A DNA stretch of 64,000 nucleotides from an uncultured Chitinophagaceae bacterium (lineage in GTDB: Bacteria > Bacteroidota > Bacteroidia > Chitinophagales > Chitinophagaceae), in assembly GCA_937873715.1 (NCBI GenBank), contig CALMYJ010000013.1:1-64000 (forward strand), given 5' to 3'. Under the pieces are notes generated by a model. The model was not told the origin of the DNA. It saw nothing but the letters and a program-made list of their open reading frames with translations, and did not search any database. Positions 35,948-44,215 of this stretch are shown here, piece after piece (the stretch's first letter is position 1; every line of letters begins with the position of its first letter). The position numbers and the translations under genes are program-made.

Positions 35948-36991
35948 TTAACTCAAAATCATTTCCCGGTTGCCCAGCTTAATTTCATTTACCCAGCTTT
36001 GCAGGGCATCTACCCACAAGGGGTGTATATTAAGGCAGGGAATCATTTTGTAATGGGTGCCACCGGCTTCAATAAAAGTTTCTTTTCCTCTTTCTTCCAG
36101 CTCTTCGAGTGTTTCAAGACAGTCGCTGATAAAGGCCGGTGAAATGATCAGTAATTTTTTTATGCCTTCTTTTGGCATTTGCTCCAGGCGTACATCCGTA
36201 AAGGGTTGCAGCCAGCCCCTGCCCAGCCTGCTTTGAAAGGAAATGCTGAATTTGTCTTTCGGTATTTGCAGGGCTTGTGTAACCAGTTTTGTTGTTTCAA
36301 AACACTGGTGCCTGTAACATACTTTATGGGCTGGTGATGGGGTGTTGCAGCAGTCGTTTATTTTCATGCAGTGGTTACCAGTGGGGTCTACCTTGGTAAG
36401 GTGCCGGGCCGGTATGCCATGATAGCTGAACAAAATATGGTCGTAGGGCTCGTTAAGGTAAGGCCTGATATTTTCAACCATTGCTTTGATATAACCGGCT
36501 TCATCAAAAAAAGGTTTGATGAAAGCTAACGTAAAGGGATAGCTTTTTTCCTGGTATTTTTCTTTGGCATATTCCACTGCCGTTTCGTACGAGGCTATAG
36601 CATAGTGTGGGTATAATGGCACGGCAATAACCTCTTCCATATCGGGATTATGCTGAAGCAATTCATCAAAAGCGGCAGCAGGGGTGGGGTTGCCGTAGCG
36701 CATAGCAATAGCTATTGGCTCTTCAATTTTTTGTTGTAAGGCCTCTTTCAGTTGCCGGGTAAGCACTATCAATGGTGAGCCCTCTTTGGTCCAGATGCTG
36801 GCATAGGCTTTTGCCGATTCTGGTGCACGCCTTGGTGTTATAATGCCTTTTACCAGCAACAGCCGGAAAAGATAAGGGTAATCAATCACCCTTTTATCCA
36901 TCAAAAACTCATCTAAATAGCGCTTTACATCGGGCACTTCCGTGCTGTCGGGTGAACCGAGGTTCATTAATACAATGCCTCTTTTTGCCAT
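35948..36991 (-). CDS. hemH: Ferrochelatase
   Basis: The 347-residue enzyme inserts Fe2+ into protoporphyrin IX, the last step of protoheme synthesis. The N-terminal GIVLMNLGSPDS and the catalytic histidine in LFSYHGIPARH are present. So is the acidic metal-site motif ISPAFISDCLETLEELEERG. The cysteines in KINDCCNTPS and KVCYRHQCFET may be structural or may hold an iron-sulphur cluster in some relatives; I only note them. It is the first gene of a hemH-hemJ unit. Confidence 0.95.
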   Translation of the reverse strand: MAKRGIVLMNLGSPDSTEVPDVKRYLDEFLMDKRVIDYPYLFRLLLVKGIITPRRAPESAKAYASIWTKEGSPLIVLTRQLKEALQQKIEEPIAIAMRYGNPTPAAAFDELLQHNPDMEEVIAVPLYPHYAIASYETAVEYAKEKYQEKSYPFTLAFIKPFFDEAGYIKAMVENIRPYLNEPYDHILFSYHGIPARHLTKVDPTGNHCMKINDCCNTPSPAHKVCYRHQCFETTKLVTQALQIPKDKFSISFQSRLGRGWLQPFTDVRLEQMPKEGIKKLLIISPAFISDCLETLEELEERGKETFIEAGGTHYKMIPCLNIHPLWVDALQSWVNEIKLGNREMILS

Positions 36992-37085
36992 AAAAAAAAT
37001 TGTGTGTGCAAAAATAACCGTTGTGGCTGGTTAATGTTCATGGCATCGTCATTTTTGATGGGGGAGGGTATTAACTACTAATGAA

Positions 37086-38489
37086 TCAACCCAATCCTAT
37101 TTCGGCATGCAACTCCGGTATTTCCACATCATCAAAGCCTTTTCGGCGCAGCCTTTCTTTAAAAGCCACCTGTACATTGTATTCGCCATGTACCAAAAAA
37201 AGCCGTTGCACTTCTTTTGGGTTTTGGCAGGCCAGGAACTGTGATAAATCTTCATAATCGCCATGAGCGCTCATGCTGCGGATACTCCCCACTTCGGCAT
37301 GTACTTCGTGCAGTACGCCAAATATATTTACTTCTTTTCTGCCATCAAGCAGTTTACCACCTAAGGAACGGGGTTCACAGTAGCCAGAAAAAAGTATGGT
37401 ATTGCGGCTGCTTTCAATATTGTTGCTGATATGGTGTTTTACCCGGCCTGCATCGGCCATGCCGCTTGCAGAAATAATCACCAAAGGGCCGTTACGGTAA
37501 TTCAGCAGTTTAGATTCGTCTACCGTCTTTATATATTTAAGTCCTTTAAAGCTAAAGGGATCATCATCGGTTTGCAGGATGCGCTGGATATATTTGTTAA
37601 AATACTGCGGATAACTTTTTACAATTTCTGTTGCTTCCACACTTAAAGGAGAGTCTACATAATATTCAATATCAGGAAGTCTTCGTTCGAGTTCAAGCTG
37701 GTTGAGCGAAAAAAGTATTTCTTGTGTGCGGCCCACGCTAAATGCCGGGATAATGAGTTTACCTTTTTTTTGCAAACAGGTTTTTTCAATCCAATGCAGC
37801 AACTGGTCGGGTGTAGTGGTATTAATATCATGAAGGCTGTTGCCATAGGTTGATTCAAGTATGATAAAATCGGCCTGTGGAAAATCCTGCGGTGATTTTA
37901 AAATCATATCCCTGTACCTGCCCACATCACCGCTGAAAGTAAGCCTTTTGGTTTTGCCGTTTTCATTAATCCGTAGGTGAACTGCTGCGCTGCCAATGAT
38001 ATGTCCTGCATCGGTATACATTAATTCTATGTTCTCGTCTATGCTGAACCATTCGCCATAATCTACCGCTACAAACTGGCTGATGGCGGCTGCGGCATCT
38101 TCGGCTGTGTATAATGGTTGCAGGTAGGGGAGGCCTTCCTGCGCCCTTTTTTTGTTTTCGTATTTAGCATCATTTTCCTGGATGGATGCAGAGTCTTCGA
38201 GTAATACGCCGGCCAGGGCTTTGGTGGCAGGGGTGCAGTATATTTTGCCGCTGAACCCGTCTTTTACCAGCTTGGGTATAAGGCCGCTATGGTCGATATG
38301 TGCATGCGAAAGAATGAGAGTGTTAACAGCGGCAGGATCGAACCCCCAGTGACGGTTATACGCATCTGTATCCTTACCCATGCCCTGGAACATGCCACAA
38401 TCCAGCAGGTATTTTTTGCCGTTTACCAGGGTGAGTAAGTGTTTTGATCCGGTTACCGTTCGGGCAGCGCCATGGAAAGCAATCTTCAT
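37086..38489 (-). CDS. Metallo-beta-lactamase fold hydrolase, beta-CASP family (RNase-like)
   Basis: The 467-residue protein has the zinc motif SHAHIDHSG (about residues 60-68) in the N-terminal metallo-beta-lactamase domain. Later it has the beta-CASP insertion (about 210-370) and a C-terminal RNA-specificity segment with SGMADAGRVKHHI, GYCEPRSLGGKLLDG, VHAEVGSIRSMSAHGDY and LVHGE. This is the CPSF73/YSH1-like arrangement found in many bacteria, where the enzymes are likely RNases. It is 27 bases downstream of the DUF4442 gene on the same strand. Confidence 0.88.
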   Translation of the reverse strand: MKIAFHGAARTVTGSKHLLTLVNGKKYLLDCGMFQGMGKDTDAYNRHWGFDPAAVNTLILSHAHIDHSGLIPKLVKDGFSGKIYCTPATKALAGVLLEDSASIQENDAKYENKKRAQEGLPYLQPLYTAEDAAAAISQFVAVDYGEWFSIDENIELMYTDAGHIIGSAAVHLRINENGKTKRLTFSGDVGRYRDMILKSPQDFPQADFIILESTYGNSLHDINTTTPDQLLHWIEKTCLQKKGKLIIPAFSVGRTQEILFSLNQLELERRLPDIEYYVDSPLSVEATEIVKSYPQYFNKYIQRILQTDDDPFSFKGLKYIKTVDESKLLNYRNGPLVIISASGMADAGRVKHHISNNIESSRNTILFSGYCEPRSLGGKLLDGRKEVNIFGVLHEVHAEVGSIRSMSAHGDYEDLSQFLACQNPKEVQRLFLVHGEYNVQVAFKERLRRKGFDDVEIPELHAEIGLG

Positions 38490-38516
38490 ACAGTTGTTTT
38501 AAACTTTTAAAAAATA

Positions 38517-39011
38517 TTACGGATGCTGTTTTTTTATTTTATACGACCAGGTGATATAAAATTCTGCCACCAAATCGCCATCCTCATTTACTCCTTTGCT
38601 GTAAGCTTTAAAGCTTGTGGCTTCGCCGGTAAGTTTTGCCCCGGATATAGCCGCTGCTATAGCGGCACCATCACTGCAGGTAAAGCTGGTAATGCCTGTA
38701 GCTTTTTTGTGATAAACCGCTTCAAGCCCGGTAACCAGCATCGATACTGCAGGCTGACTTTTATAGGTATGCAGCATACCGAGCAGACCTGTGCTCATTT
38801 CGGCAGCCATAGCCAGGCAGGCAAAATAAGTGCTGCGAAAAGGATTTTTCGAAAACCACCTATACGGAACCGTTACTACAGCTTTATCCGGGTCAAAACT
38901 TTTTACACGTACCCCCGAAAAAAAAGCACTGGGCAACTGGAGTAATAAAAACAGCCTTAGCTTAAGCGGGTGCTGTAAAAGTTGTGTAAACTGCTGTTGT
39001 GGGGTAGTCAT
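38517..39011 (-). CDS. DUF4442 family protein (thioesterase-like fold)
   Basis: The 164-residue protein resembles the DUF4442 group, which has a hot-dog, thioesterase-like fold: LPSAFFSGVRVKSFDPDKA, then VPYRWFSKNPFRSTYFACLAMAAE and GLLGM. The WFSKNPFRSTYFA block is the most recognisable part. Acyl-CoA thioesterase activity is possible but not shown for this group. The gene sits 10 bases after the papain-like peptidase gene and 27 bases before the beta-CASP gene, so the three probably share a transcript. Confidence 0.8.
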   Translation of the reverse strand: MTTPQQQFTQLLQHPLKLRLFLLLQLPSAFFSGVRVKSFDPDKAVVTVPYRWFSKNPFRSTYFACLAMAAEMSTGLLGMLHTYKSQPAVSMLVTGLEAVYHKKATGITSFTCSDGAAIAAAISGAKLTGEATSFKAYSKGVNEDGDLVAEFYITWSYKIKKQHP

Positions 39012-39021
39012 AGCAGTTATA

Positions 39022-40593
39022 TTACTGTTTGTTAATTTCTACCACGCAGCCAATCACTTTGTTTTGTTCGTTTGCGGCAGCTTTAAAATAGATAGCGCCA
39101 TTGCTGGTGCTGCTAAAGCGTACATTGCGGATGGCTGTACTGTTGATGGCGGCATTAAGCTTGTCGGCGTAATTGGCCTGCCGGCTGTTATTGATGGCAT
39201 CATTTAAGGCTTTATAATCCAGTTCCTGTTTGCTTACCACTATGCCCATATAATCTTTGTTGCCAATATCATCTGCCCGGATAGATTCTTTGCGTGGAAA
39301 AAGCCTGGTACCTGTAATACCACAATACGGGGAGTGTATGGGCTTATAGGGAAATAGTACAAAACTGTTGCCTGCTGCATTGGGTGTAAAAAGGTAGATA
39401 TAACATTCTACAGCATTTTTTATTTCAATTTTAAACCTGGTGCCTTTGGCTATTGGCGTTGTAGTATTGAAAATGTTGCCGTTGCCTGTACGCAGTGGTA
39501 TGTATTGTTTGGTATCATTATTTACAAGGCCAATGCTGCATTCAAAATCGATATTCAATGCAGCACCTCGTTTGGGCATAGGGTCTACGCCGTAAGCTTC
39601 ACGAACAAAATGCTGAAAATCTTCATAGCGTACCCAGGCAATGCCATTTTCGCCCCACTCAGGGCCCCAGCTATTCATAATCTGGAAGGCGCCACCCTCC
39701 AGCCTGTCGTCGTAACCAATTACACACATGGCATGGCCGCCAAAGCCTACCTGGTTATAATCCTGTTCGGTTGGGTGCCATATTTTTCGCCCTGCCATCT
39801 GCTGCATAAAGCTGCCACCCACCATCATGCCTATCACTACCGGGGCATCTTTGGCCAGGTGTTCTTTAATGGCCCGGTGGCTGATATTGTCTACACCATC
39901 ATCTGCTGTAAGCCGGTTAAATCCATGCATACGATTTTGTGCAGCGTAATTCCATAAATCGGTATTGGGCTGGCGGGAGCAATCTGTTTCATCATAAGGA
40001 AAATCATTAAAGGGTACCGATCCTTTTTTTGTCATAAATTCCATAGCCCTGATGAGGTACGAACCCTGGCAGCCGTCGAGGCCAATCTGGTTGTACATAA
40101 AAGATGGGCTATAGGCCAGCCTGTTGGGTTCCTGTGCAGTGCTGGCGCTTTCAATAATTGTTCGGGCAGCGTAGGCACAACTCCAGGCTACACAACTGCC
40201 CTGTTGCCCCTGGTTGAGCCTGTTTGGGGCAAAACGCTGCAGTGATACAGCTTCGGGTAATGGATTTTTTGTGTTATCATCTTCAAGTCCTTCGTATACA
40301 CTTGCTTTTTTAAATTGATTAGGGTCGAGCATACCACCGGTAGCAAACTGGGCCAGGTTGTTACTCAGCAGCGAAGAGCAGGAGCCGTTACGCAGCAGGA
40401 AGAAAGCGCCTGCCGCCAGTAATAATATAATTAACCCACCCCCTTTTCCACCACCCCTGAAAAGGCTAAGCAGCAATGGTAAAAAACTAATGATGCCACC
40501 CCCGCCGCCGCTACCGCCGGGTTTTTGCCTGCGGCCGGCATTTTCATTAAAGTCCCGTTGATCTTGTGGGTCGTCCACCATTTCTAATGGCAT
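39022..40593 (-). CDS. Membrane-anchored C1 (papain-like) peptidase with DUF4384-like tail
   Basis: This is a 523-residue protein in three parts. The N-terminus (1-75) is a charged stretch, a Gly-rich segment and a membrane helix (about 52-67, GGLIILLLAAGAFFLL). The middle (about 110-340) is a papain fold with Gln128 and Cys134 in NQGQQGSCVAW (the six-residue spacing of papain), His287 in GFGGHAMC and Asn307 in IMNSWG, so the active site is complete. The C-terminal part (about 365-460) has KIEIKNAVECYIYLFTPNAAG and SFVLFPYKP, which resembles DUF4384. The Gly-rich N-terminus looks like that of neutral zinc metallopeptidases of the YpfJ type. It heads an apparent operon with a DUF4442 protein and a beta-CASP hydrolase. 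Confidence 0.85.
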   Translation of the reverse strand: MPLEMVDDPQDQRDFNENAGRRQKPGGSGGGGGIISFLPLLLSLFRGGGKGGGLIILLLAAGAFFLLRNGSCSSLLSNNLAQFATGGMLDPNQFKKASVYEGLEDDNTKNPLPEAVSLQRFAPNRLNQGQQGSCVAWSCAYAARTIIESASTAQEPNRLAYSPSFMYNQIGLDGCQGSYLIRAMEFMTKKGSVPFNDFPYDETDCSRQPNTDLWNYAAQNRMHGFNRLTADDGVDNISHRAIKEHLAKDAPVVIGMMVGGSFMQQMAGRKIWHPTEQDYNQVGFGGHAMCVIGYDDRLEGGAFQIMNSWGPEWGENGIAWVRYEDFQHFVREAYGVDPMPKRGAALNIDFECSIGLVNNDTKQYIPLRTGNGNIFNTTTPIAKGTRFKIEIKNAVECYIYLFTPNAAGNSFVLFPYKPIHSPYCGITGTRLFPRKESIRADDIGNKDYMGIVVSKQELDYKALNDAINNSRQANYADKLNAAINSTAIRNVRFSSTSNGAIYFKAAANEQNKVIGCVVEINKQ

Positions 40594-40802
40594 AACAAAA
40601 GTTTTTTATGGTAAATAATGACTTTAAATTTAGAAAAGTTTTTTACAAGATGGCGGGGAAAATTATTAGGTTGCAGTAAGGTAACACAAAGTAGGTAACA
40701 TTATTTAAGCCAGCCGCAAATTTCTTTGTTCCTGACTGCTCTGTAGTAACAGGGATGCGATTGGCAATAGCATACATCCGCTAAGATTGAAAATAAAATA
40801 CT

Positions 40803-41987
40803 ATGGCAACCAGGACAGACAATTTTAAAAGCCCCGATTATTTCAGGGTGGATGATTTACTAACGGAAGAGCATAAGCTTATTCGGGAAACTGTTAGAGC
40901 ATATGTAAAAAAAGAAATTTCTCCCATCATTGAAGATTATGCCCAGCGTGCAGCTTTCCCGGAACATATTGTAAAGCAGTTAGGTGAACTGGGATGCTTT
41001 GGCCCTACAATACCGGTACAGTACGGTGGTGGCGGCCTGGATTATATCGCTTACGGACTAATGATGCAGGAGTTGGAAAGAGGGGATAGCGGCGTAAGAA
41101 GTACCGCATCGGTACAGGGCTCGCTGGTGATGTTTCCCATATATCAATATGGCAGCGAGGCGCAGCGTAAAAAATATTTACCCAAATTAGCCAGTGGCGA
41201 ATGGCTGGGCTGCTTTGGCCTTACCGAACCCAACCATGGCAGCGACCCCGGCAGTATGCTTACCACCATTAAAGATGCCGGCGACCATGTACTCCTCAAT
41301 GGTGCCAAAATGTGGATTAGCAATGCACCTTACGCACAAGTAGCGGTGGTGTGGGCAAAGGATGAAAGCGGCGATATACGTGGCCTGGTGGTTGAAAGAG
41401 GTATGGAAGGCTTTAGCACCCCCACCACACATGGCAAGTGGAGCCTGCGTGCCAGCGCTACCGGCGAGTTGGTATTTGAAAATGTAAAAGTGCCAAAGGA
41501 AAATATTTTTCCCGAGATAAAAGGATTAAAAGGCCCGCTGAGTTGCCTGACCAAAGCCCGGTATGGCATTGCCTGGGGTACTATCGGTGCCGCAATGGAT
41601 TGCTATGATACAGCGTTGAATTATGCCAAAGAAAGAGTACAGTTTGATAAGCCTATTGCAGCTTTCCAGTTGCAGCAAAAAAAGCTTGCCGAAATGATTA
41701 CCGAAATCACCAAAGCACAGTTGCTCAACTGGCGCCTGGGTGTACTGATGGATGAGGGGAAAGCTACTCCGCAACAGGTGAGTATGGCTAAGCGAAATGC
41801 CTGCGATGTGGCCACCATGGTGGCAAAAGATGCCCGACAGATATTGGGCGGCATGGGCATTACCGGCGAATATTCCATCATGCGGCACATGATGAATTTG
41901 GAAAGTGTAATTACTTACGAAGGCACACACGATATTCACCTGCTGATAACCGGTATGGATATTACCGGGCTAAATGCTTTTAAATAA
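40803..41987 (+). CDS. gcdH: Glutaryl-CoA dehydrogenase (acyl-CoA dehydrogenase family)
   Basis: The 394-residue flavoenzyme should oxidise and decarboxylate glutaryl-CoA to crotonyl-CoA in lysine or tryptophan breakdown. The GCDH-specific substrate arginine region is present as GVRSTASVQGSLVM, followed by QYGSEAQRKKYLPKLASGEWLGCFGLTEPNHGSDP. The C-terminal catalytic glutamate lies in ITYEGTHDIHLLITG. These blocks fit GCDH better than generic short- or medium-chain acyl-CoA dehydrogenases. It is monocistronic; an electron-transfer flavoprotein is not nearby. It converges on the DUF486 gene. Confidence 0.92.
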   Translation: MATRTDNFKSPDYFRVDDLLTEEHKLIRETVRAYVKKEISPIIEDYAQRAAFPEHIVKQLGELGCFGPTIPVQYGGGGLDYIAYGLMMQELERGDSGVRSTASVQGSLVMFPIYQYGSEAQRKKYLPKLASGEWLGCFGLTEPNHGSDPGSMLTTIKDAGDHVLLNGAKMWISNAPYAQVAVVWAKDESGDIRGLVVERGMEGFSTPTTHGKWSLRASATGELVFENVKVPKENIFPEIKGLKGPLSCLTKARYGIAWGTIGAAMDCYDTALNYAKERVQFDKPIAAFQLQQKKLAEMITEITKAQLLNWRLGVLMDEGKATPQQVSMAKRNACDVATMVAKDARQILGGMGITGEYSIMRHMMNLESVITYEGTHDIHLLITGMDITGLNAFK

Positions 41988-41994
41988 ACGGGGC

Positions 41995-42327
41995 TTACTG
42001 CTTAAACATAAAGTACACGGCTGCCATTAAAAAGCCAAAACTTACAAGATATTTCCAGTGAAAAGGTTCTTTAAGATACAGCACTGCAAATACTGCAAAT
42101 ACCACCAGGGTTATTACTTCCTGGATTATTTTAAGCTGAAAGCCTGAAATACCATTTGCGTATCCATACCGGTTGGCCGGCACCATAAGGCAATATTCAA
42201 AAAGCGCAATGAGCCAGCTTGCCAGTATTGCCTTCCAAAGTGGTATATGCGATTGCTTTAAGTGGCCATACCAGGCTGCCGTCATAAAAACATTAGAAAA
42301 TACAAGCAGCAAAATTGTGCGTATCAT
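41995..42327 (-). CDS. DUF486/DMT-like small membrane protein
   Basis: From the ATG at 42327 it has 110 residues and four membrane segments. The sequence RTILLLVFSNVFMTAAWYGHLK at the start and GFQLKIIQEVITLVVFAVFAVLYLKEP later are typical of the DUF486 family, distantly related to small drug/metabolite transporters. Transport has not been shown for this family. The frame extends 13 codons upstream to 42366; I prefer the internal ATG because family members begin just before the first membrane helix. Confidence 0.78.
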   Translation of the reverse strand: MIRTILLLVFSNVFMTAAWYGHLKQSHIPLWKAILASWLIALFEYCLMVPANRYGYANGISGFQLKIIQEVITLVVFAVFAVLYLKEPFHWKYLVSFGFLMAAVYFMFKQ

Positions 42328-42504
42328 AAATGGTTTAGTTAAGTGCATGAATGTGAAAAGGCACACAAATTTAGCCGCATTACATATTCACAAATGGCAT
42401 GATTTTGGGAAAAACTAAACTGTGGTATTTGAAAGATTTTCTCTACTTTTCGGCCGGATACCCAACAAATCCATTTTAATTACTTCAGTAAAAATCCAAA
42501 TTGT

Positions 42505-43497
42505 ATGGCATTCGAAAATTTTCCGTCCGCCACCGGCACAAAGCCGGAGCCGCCACAGCCACCTAAAACCGACTGGCGTTTTTTTTCAACTATTGGCCTC
42601 ATTATAGCACTGCTTGGTACCTGGGGATATATCATCTGGGAAAAAAGTAATACCAAGGAAATTATCCAGCAAAAAGATACCCAGTATGCGGCTGCGGTAT
42701 CCGAAAAAGATACTTTGCGCAGCCTGCTGGACGATGCCACTATGCGTTACGATATTTTAAAAACATCGAATGCTAAAAAAGACAGTGTTATTGCTGCCAA
42801 GGATAAAGAGATTGCCGAAAAAAGACAGCGTATACAAAGTATACTGGCTAAAGCAAATGCATCTCAGGAAGAACTGGCAGAGGCAAAAAGGCTGATCGCT
42901 TCGCTTAATGCTGATATTGCCAGCTACCAGGAACAAATTGAATTGCTGAAAGGACAGAATGAACAGCTTACACAGGAAAAGCAGGCCGTAACACAACAAC
43001 GTGATGCGGTACAGCGCAATTACGATTCTGCCCGGTCGGTTATCAAGCAGCGGGAAGATGTAATTGATGTGGGTTCTACCTTACATGCCTCCGGGTTTAA
43101 TGTAGCGGGCATTGATGTAAAAGGCAGTGGTAAAGAAAAAGAAACTTCCAAAGCAAAAAAAGTAGATGTACTTCGCATATCATTTACATTAGATGAAAAC
43201 AGGATATCGCCATCAGGTACAAAGGATTTGTATGTATGTGTAACCGGTCCTGATGGTAAGCCCGTAGCAGTGGAAGCACTTGGTTCCGGCTTGTTCAATA
43301 CCCGGGAAGATGGCGAACGCACCTATACGCAAAAAGTGCAGGTGCAATATACGCAGGGCCAGCGCCAGGTGGTGAGTTTCGACTGGAAGCAGAATGCACC
43401 CTTCCAGGTGGGAGACTATAAAATTGAAGTGTACCACAATGGGTTTAAAATTGGTGAAGGGGTGAGGGCTTTCAAAAAGGGCGGACTTTTTGGATAA
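42505..43497 (+). CDS. Coiled-coil membrane-anchored protein of unknown function
   Basis: I do not recognise the family. The 330-residue protein begins with a Pro-rich cytoplasmic stretch, then one membrane helix (about 27-46, FSTIGLIIALLGTWGYIIW) without a cleavable signal. A long coiled coil (about 50-180) rich in Glu, Lys, Ala and Gln follows, and a beta-rich domain (about 205-320) with DVLRISFTLDENRISPSGTKDLYVCV and YKIEVYHNGFKIGEG. This suggests a periplasmic rod with a C-terminal beta sandwich. It is a single gene followed by a hairpin and a tRNA gene. Confidence 0.75.
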   Translation: MAFENFPSATGTKPEPPQPPKTDWRFFSTIGLIIALLGTWGYIIWEKSNTKEIIQQKDTQYAAAVSEKDTLRSLLDDATMRYDILKTSNAKKDSVIAAKDKEIAEKRQRIQSILAKANASQEELAEAKRLIASLNADIASYQEQIELLKGQNEQLTQEKQAVTQQRDAVQRNYDSARSVIKQREDVIDVGSTLHASGFNVAGIDVKGSGKEKETSKAKKVDVLRISFTLDENRISPSGTKDLYVCVTGPDGKPVAVEALGSGLFNTREDGERTYTQKVQVQYTQGQRQVVSFDWKQNAPFQVGDYKIEVYHNGFKIGEGVRAFKKGGLFG

Positions 43498-43521
43498 TTA
43501 CCAGGATTCAAACATACACAA

Positions 43522-43556
43522 ATACACCCCGGTACTTTGCCGGGGTGTATGCTTTA
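43522..43556 (+). terminator. Hairpin after the coiled-coil gene
   Basis: A perfect 11-bp stem ATACACCCCGG / CCGGGGTGTAT surrounds a 7-base loop. The T run after it is weak (GCTTT), so termination efficiency is uncertain. Confidence 0.65.
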
Positions 43557-43654
43557 AAGAAGGGTTTACTAAGCGTTTGTATAAAATTGTTTGGGCCGAT
43601 TTAGCAGTGCTGCAGCCGGTATAAATTTTTTTATATCCTTTTTATTCTTTCCTA

Positions 43655-43662
43655 TATATTTG
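43655..43662 (+). promoter_or_regulatory. Probable -7 box of tRNA-Leu
   Basis: TATATTTG is a perfect TAnnTTTG box 19 bases before the tRNA 5' end. No TTTG is at the -33 position; the sequence there is T/A-rich. Confidence 0.5.
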
Positions 43663-43681
43663 CACTCCTTTTTCGGGATAA

Positions 43682-43763
43682 GCCCAGATGGCGAAATTGG
43701 TAGACGCACCGTCTTCAGGTGGCGGCGCCGCAAGGTGTGCTGGTTCGAATCCAGTTCTGGGCA
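43682..43763 (+). tRNA. tRNA-Leu (anticodon CAG)
   Basis: The acceptor stem GCCCAGA pairs with TCTGGGC (43756-43762). The D-loop contains AATTGGTAGAC, the anticodon arm is CCGTC-TTCAGGT-GGCGG with CAG as anticodon, and a class II variable arm precedes the T arm (GCTGG-TTCGAAT-CCAGT). The discriminator base is A at 43763. CCA is not encoded. Leucine identity fits both the anticodon and the long variable arm. Confidence 0.95.
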
Positions 43764-43768
43764 CAAAA

Positions 43769-43798
43769 ATCCCCACTGTAACAGGTGGGGATTTTTTA
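43769..43798 (+). terminator. Terminator after tRNA-Leu
   Basis: AATCCCCAC pairs with GTGGGGATT and leads into a T run. It begins six bases after the tRNA. Confidence 0.9.
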
Positions 43799-43887
43799 TA
43801 TCGCTGATTGAAAAATTGGTGAACGTGTTGTATACCTCCAATGGTTATGGTTTATCCTGCGTTATTCTAATCCTCAAAAGGAAAATA

Positions 43888-44103
43888 TCATCCGGCTTTT
43901 TTCTTGTTTTGTTTAAAGCGTTTATCCGGTGTGCCGTCTTTCTTTAATTTTTTATTGGTTTTAAAACGTTTGTCGGGTGTGCCGTCTTTTTTAAGCTTAG
44001 GCTGTTGTTGTGCCAGGGTGGTTGTAGCAGGCGTAAATACGGTTAAGGCCGGCGTTTTAAAACTAATACATCCCAGCAATGCAGCAATCAGTATTTTTTT
44101 CAT
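43888..44103 (-). CDS. 71-residue lipoprotein with two LKKDGTPDKRFK repeats
   Basis: A short signal ends in a clean lipobox LLGC with Cys12 as the predicted lipidated residue. After a Thr-rich linker the mature part consists of two copies of the 12-residue unit LKKDGTPDKRFK (about residues 42-53 and 54-65), separated by TNK and ending QNKKKAG. The tail is strongly basic. I do not know the family; the repeat resembles lysine-rich motifs seen in small exported Bacteroidota proteins. The clean lipobox and exact repeats make it likely to be a real gene despite its length. It lies between tRNA-Leu and the hybrid kinase, with no obvious partner. Confidence 0.7.
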   Translation of the reverse strand: MKKILIAALLGCISFKTPALTVFTPATTTLAQQQPKLKKDGTPDKRFKTNKKLKKDGTPDKRFKQNKKKAG

Positions 44104-44215
44104 GTTAAAAAATTTTTTTCTGAAAGTAAAACGATTTGTTTTATAAAGGTATCAACAAGCCTAAAATGTTTTGCCAAAGCTGGTGTTAAGCGGTGCAGGT
44201 AAAAAAAATCCTGCA

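Noticed and set aside
43522..43556. Hairpin after the coiled-coil gene read as part of a riboswitch or small RNA
   Set aside because: It is a simple perfect stem just after a stop codon; a terminator or mRNA-protecting stem is a sufficient explanation.
43591..43947. A 118-codon open frame across tRNA-Leu
   Set aside because: It contains the whole tRNA and its terminator, so it cannot be a normal protein gene.
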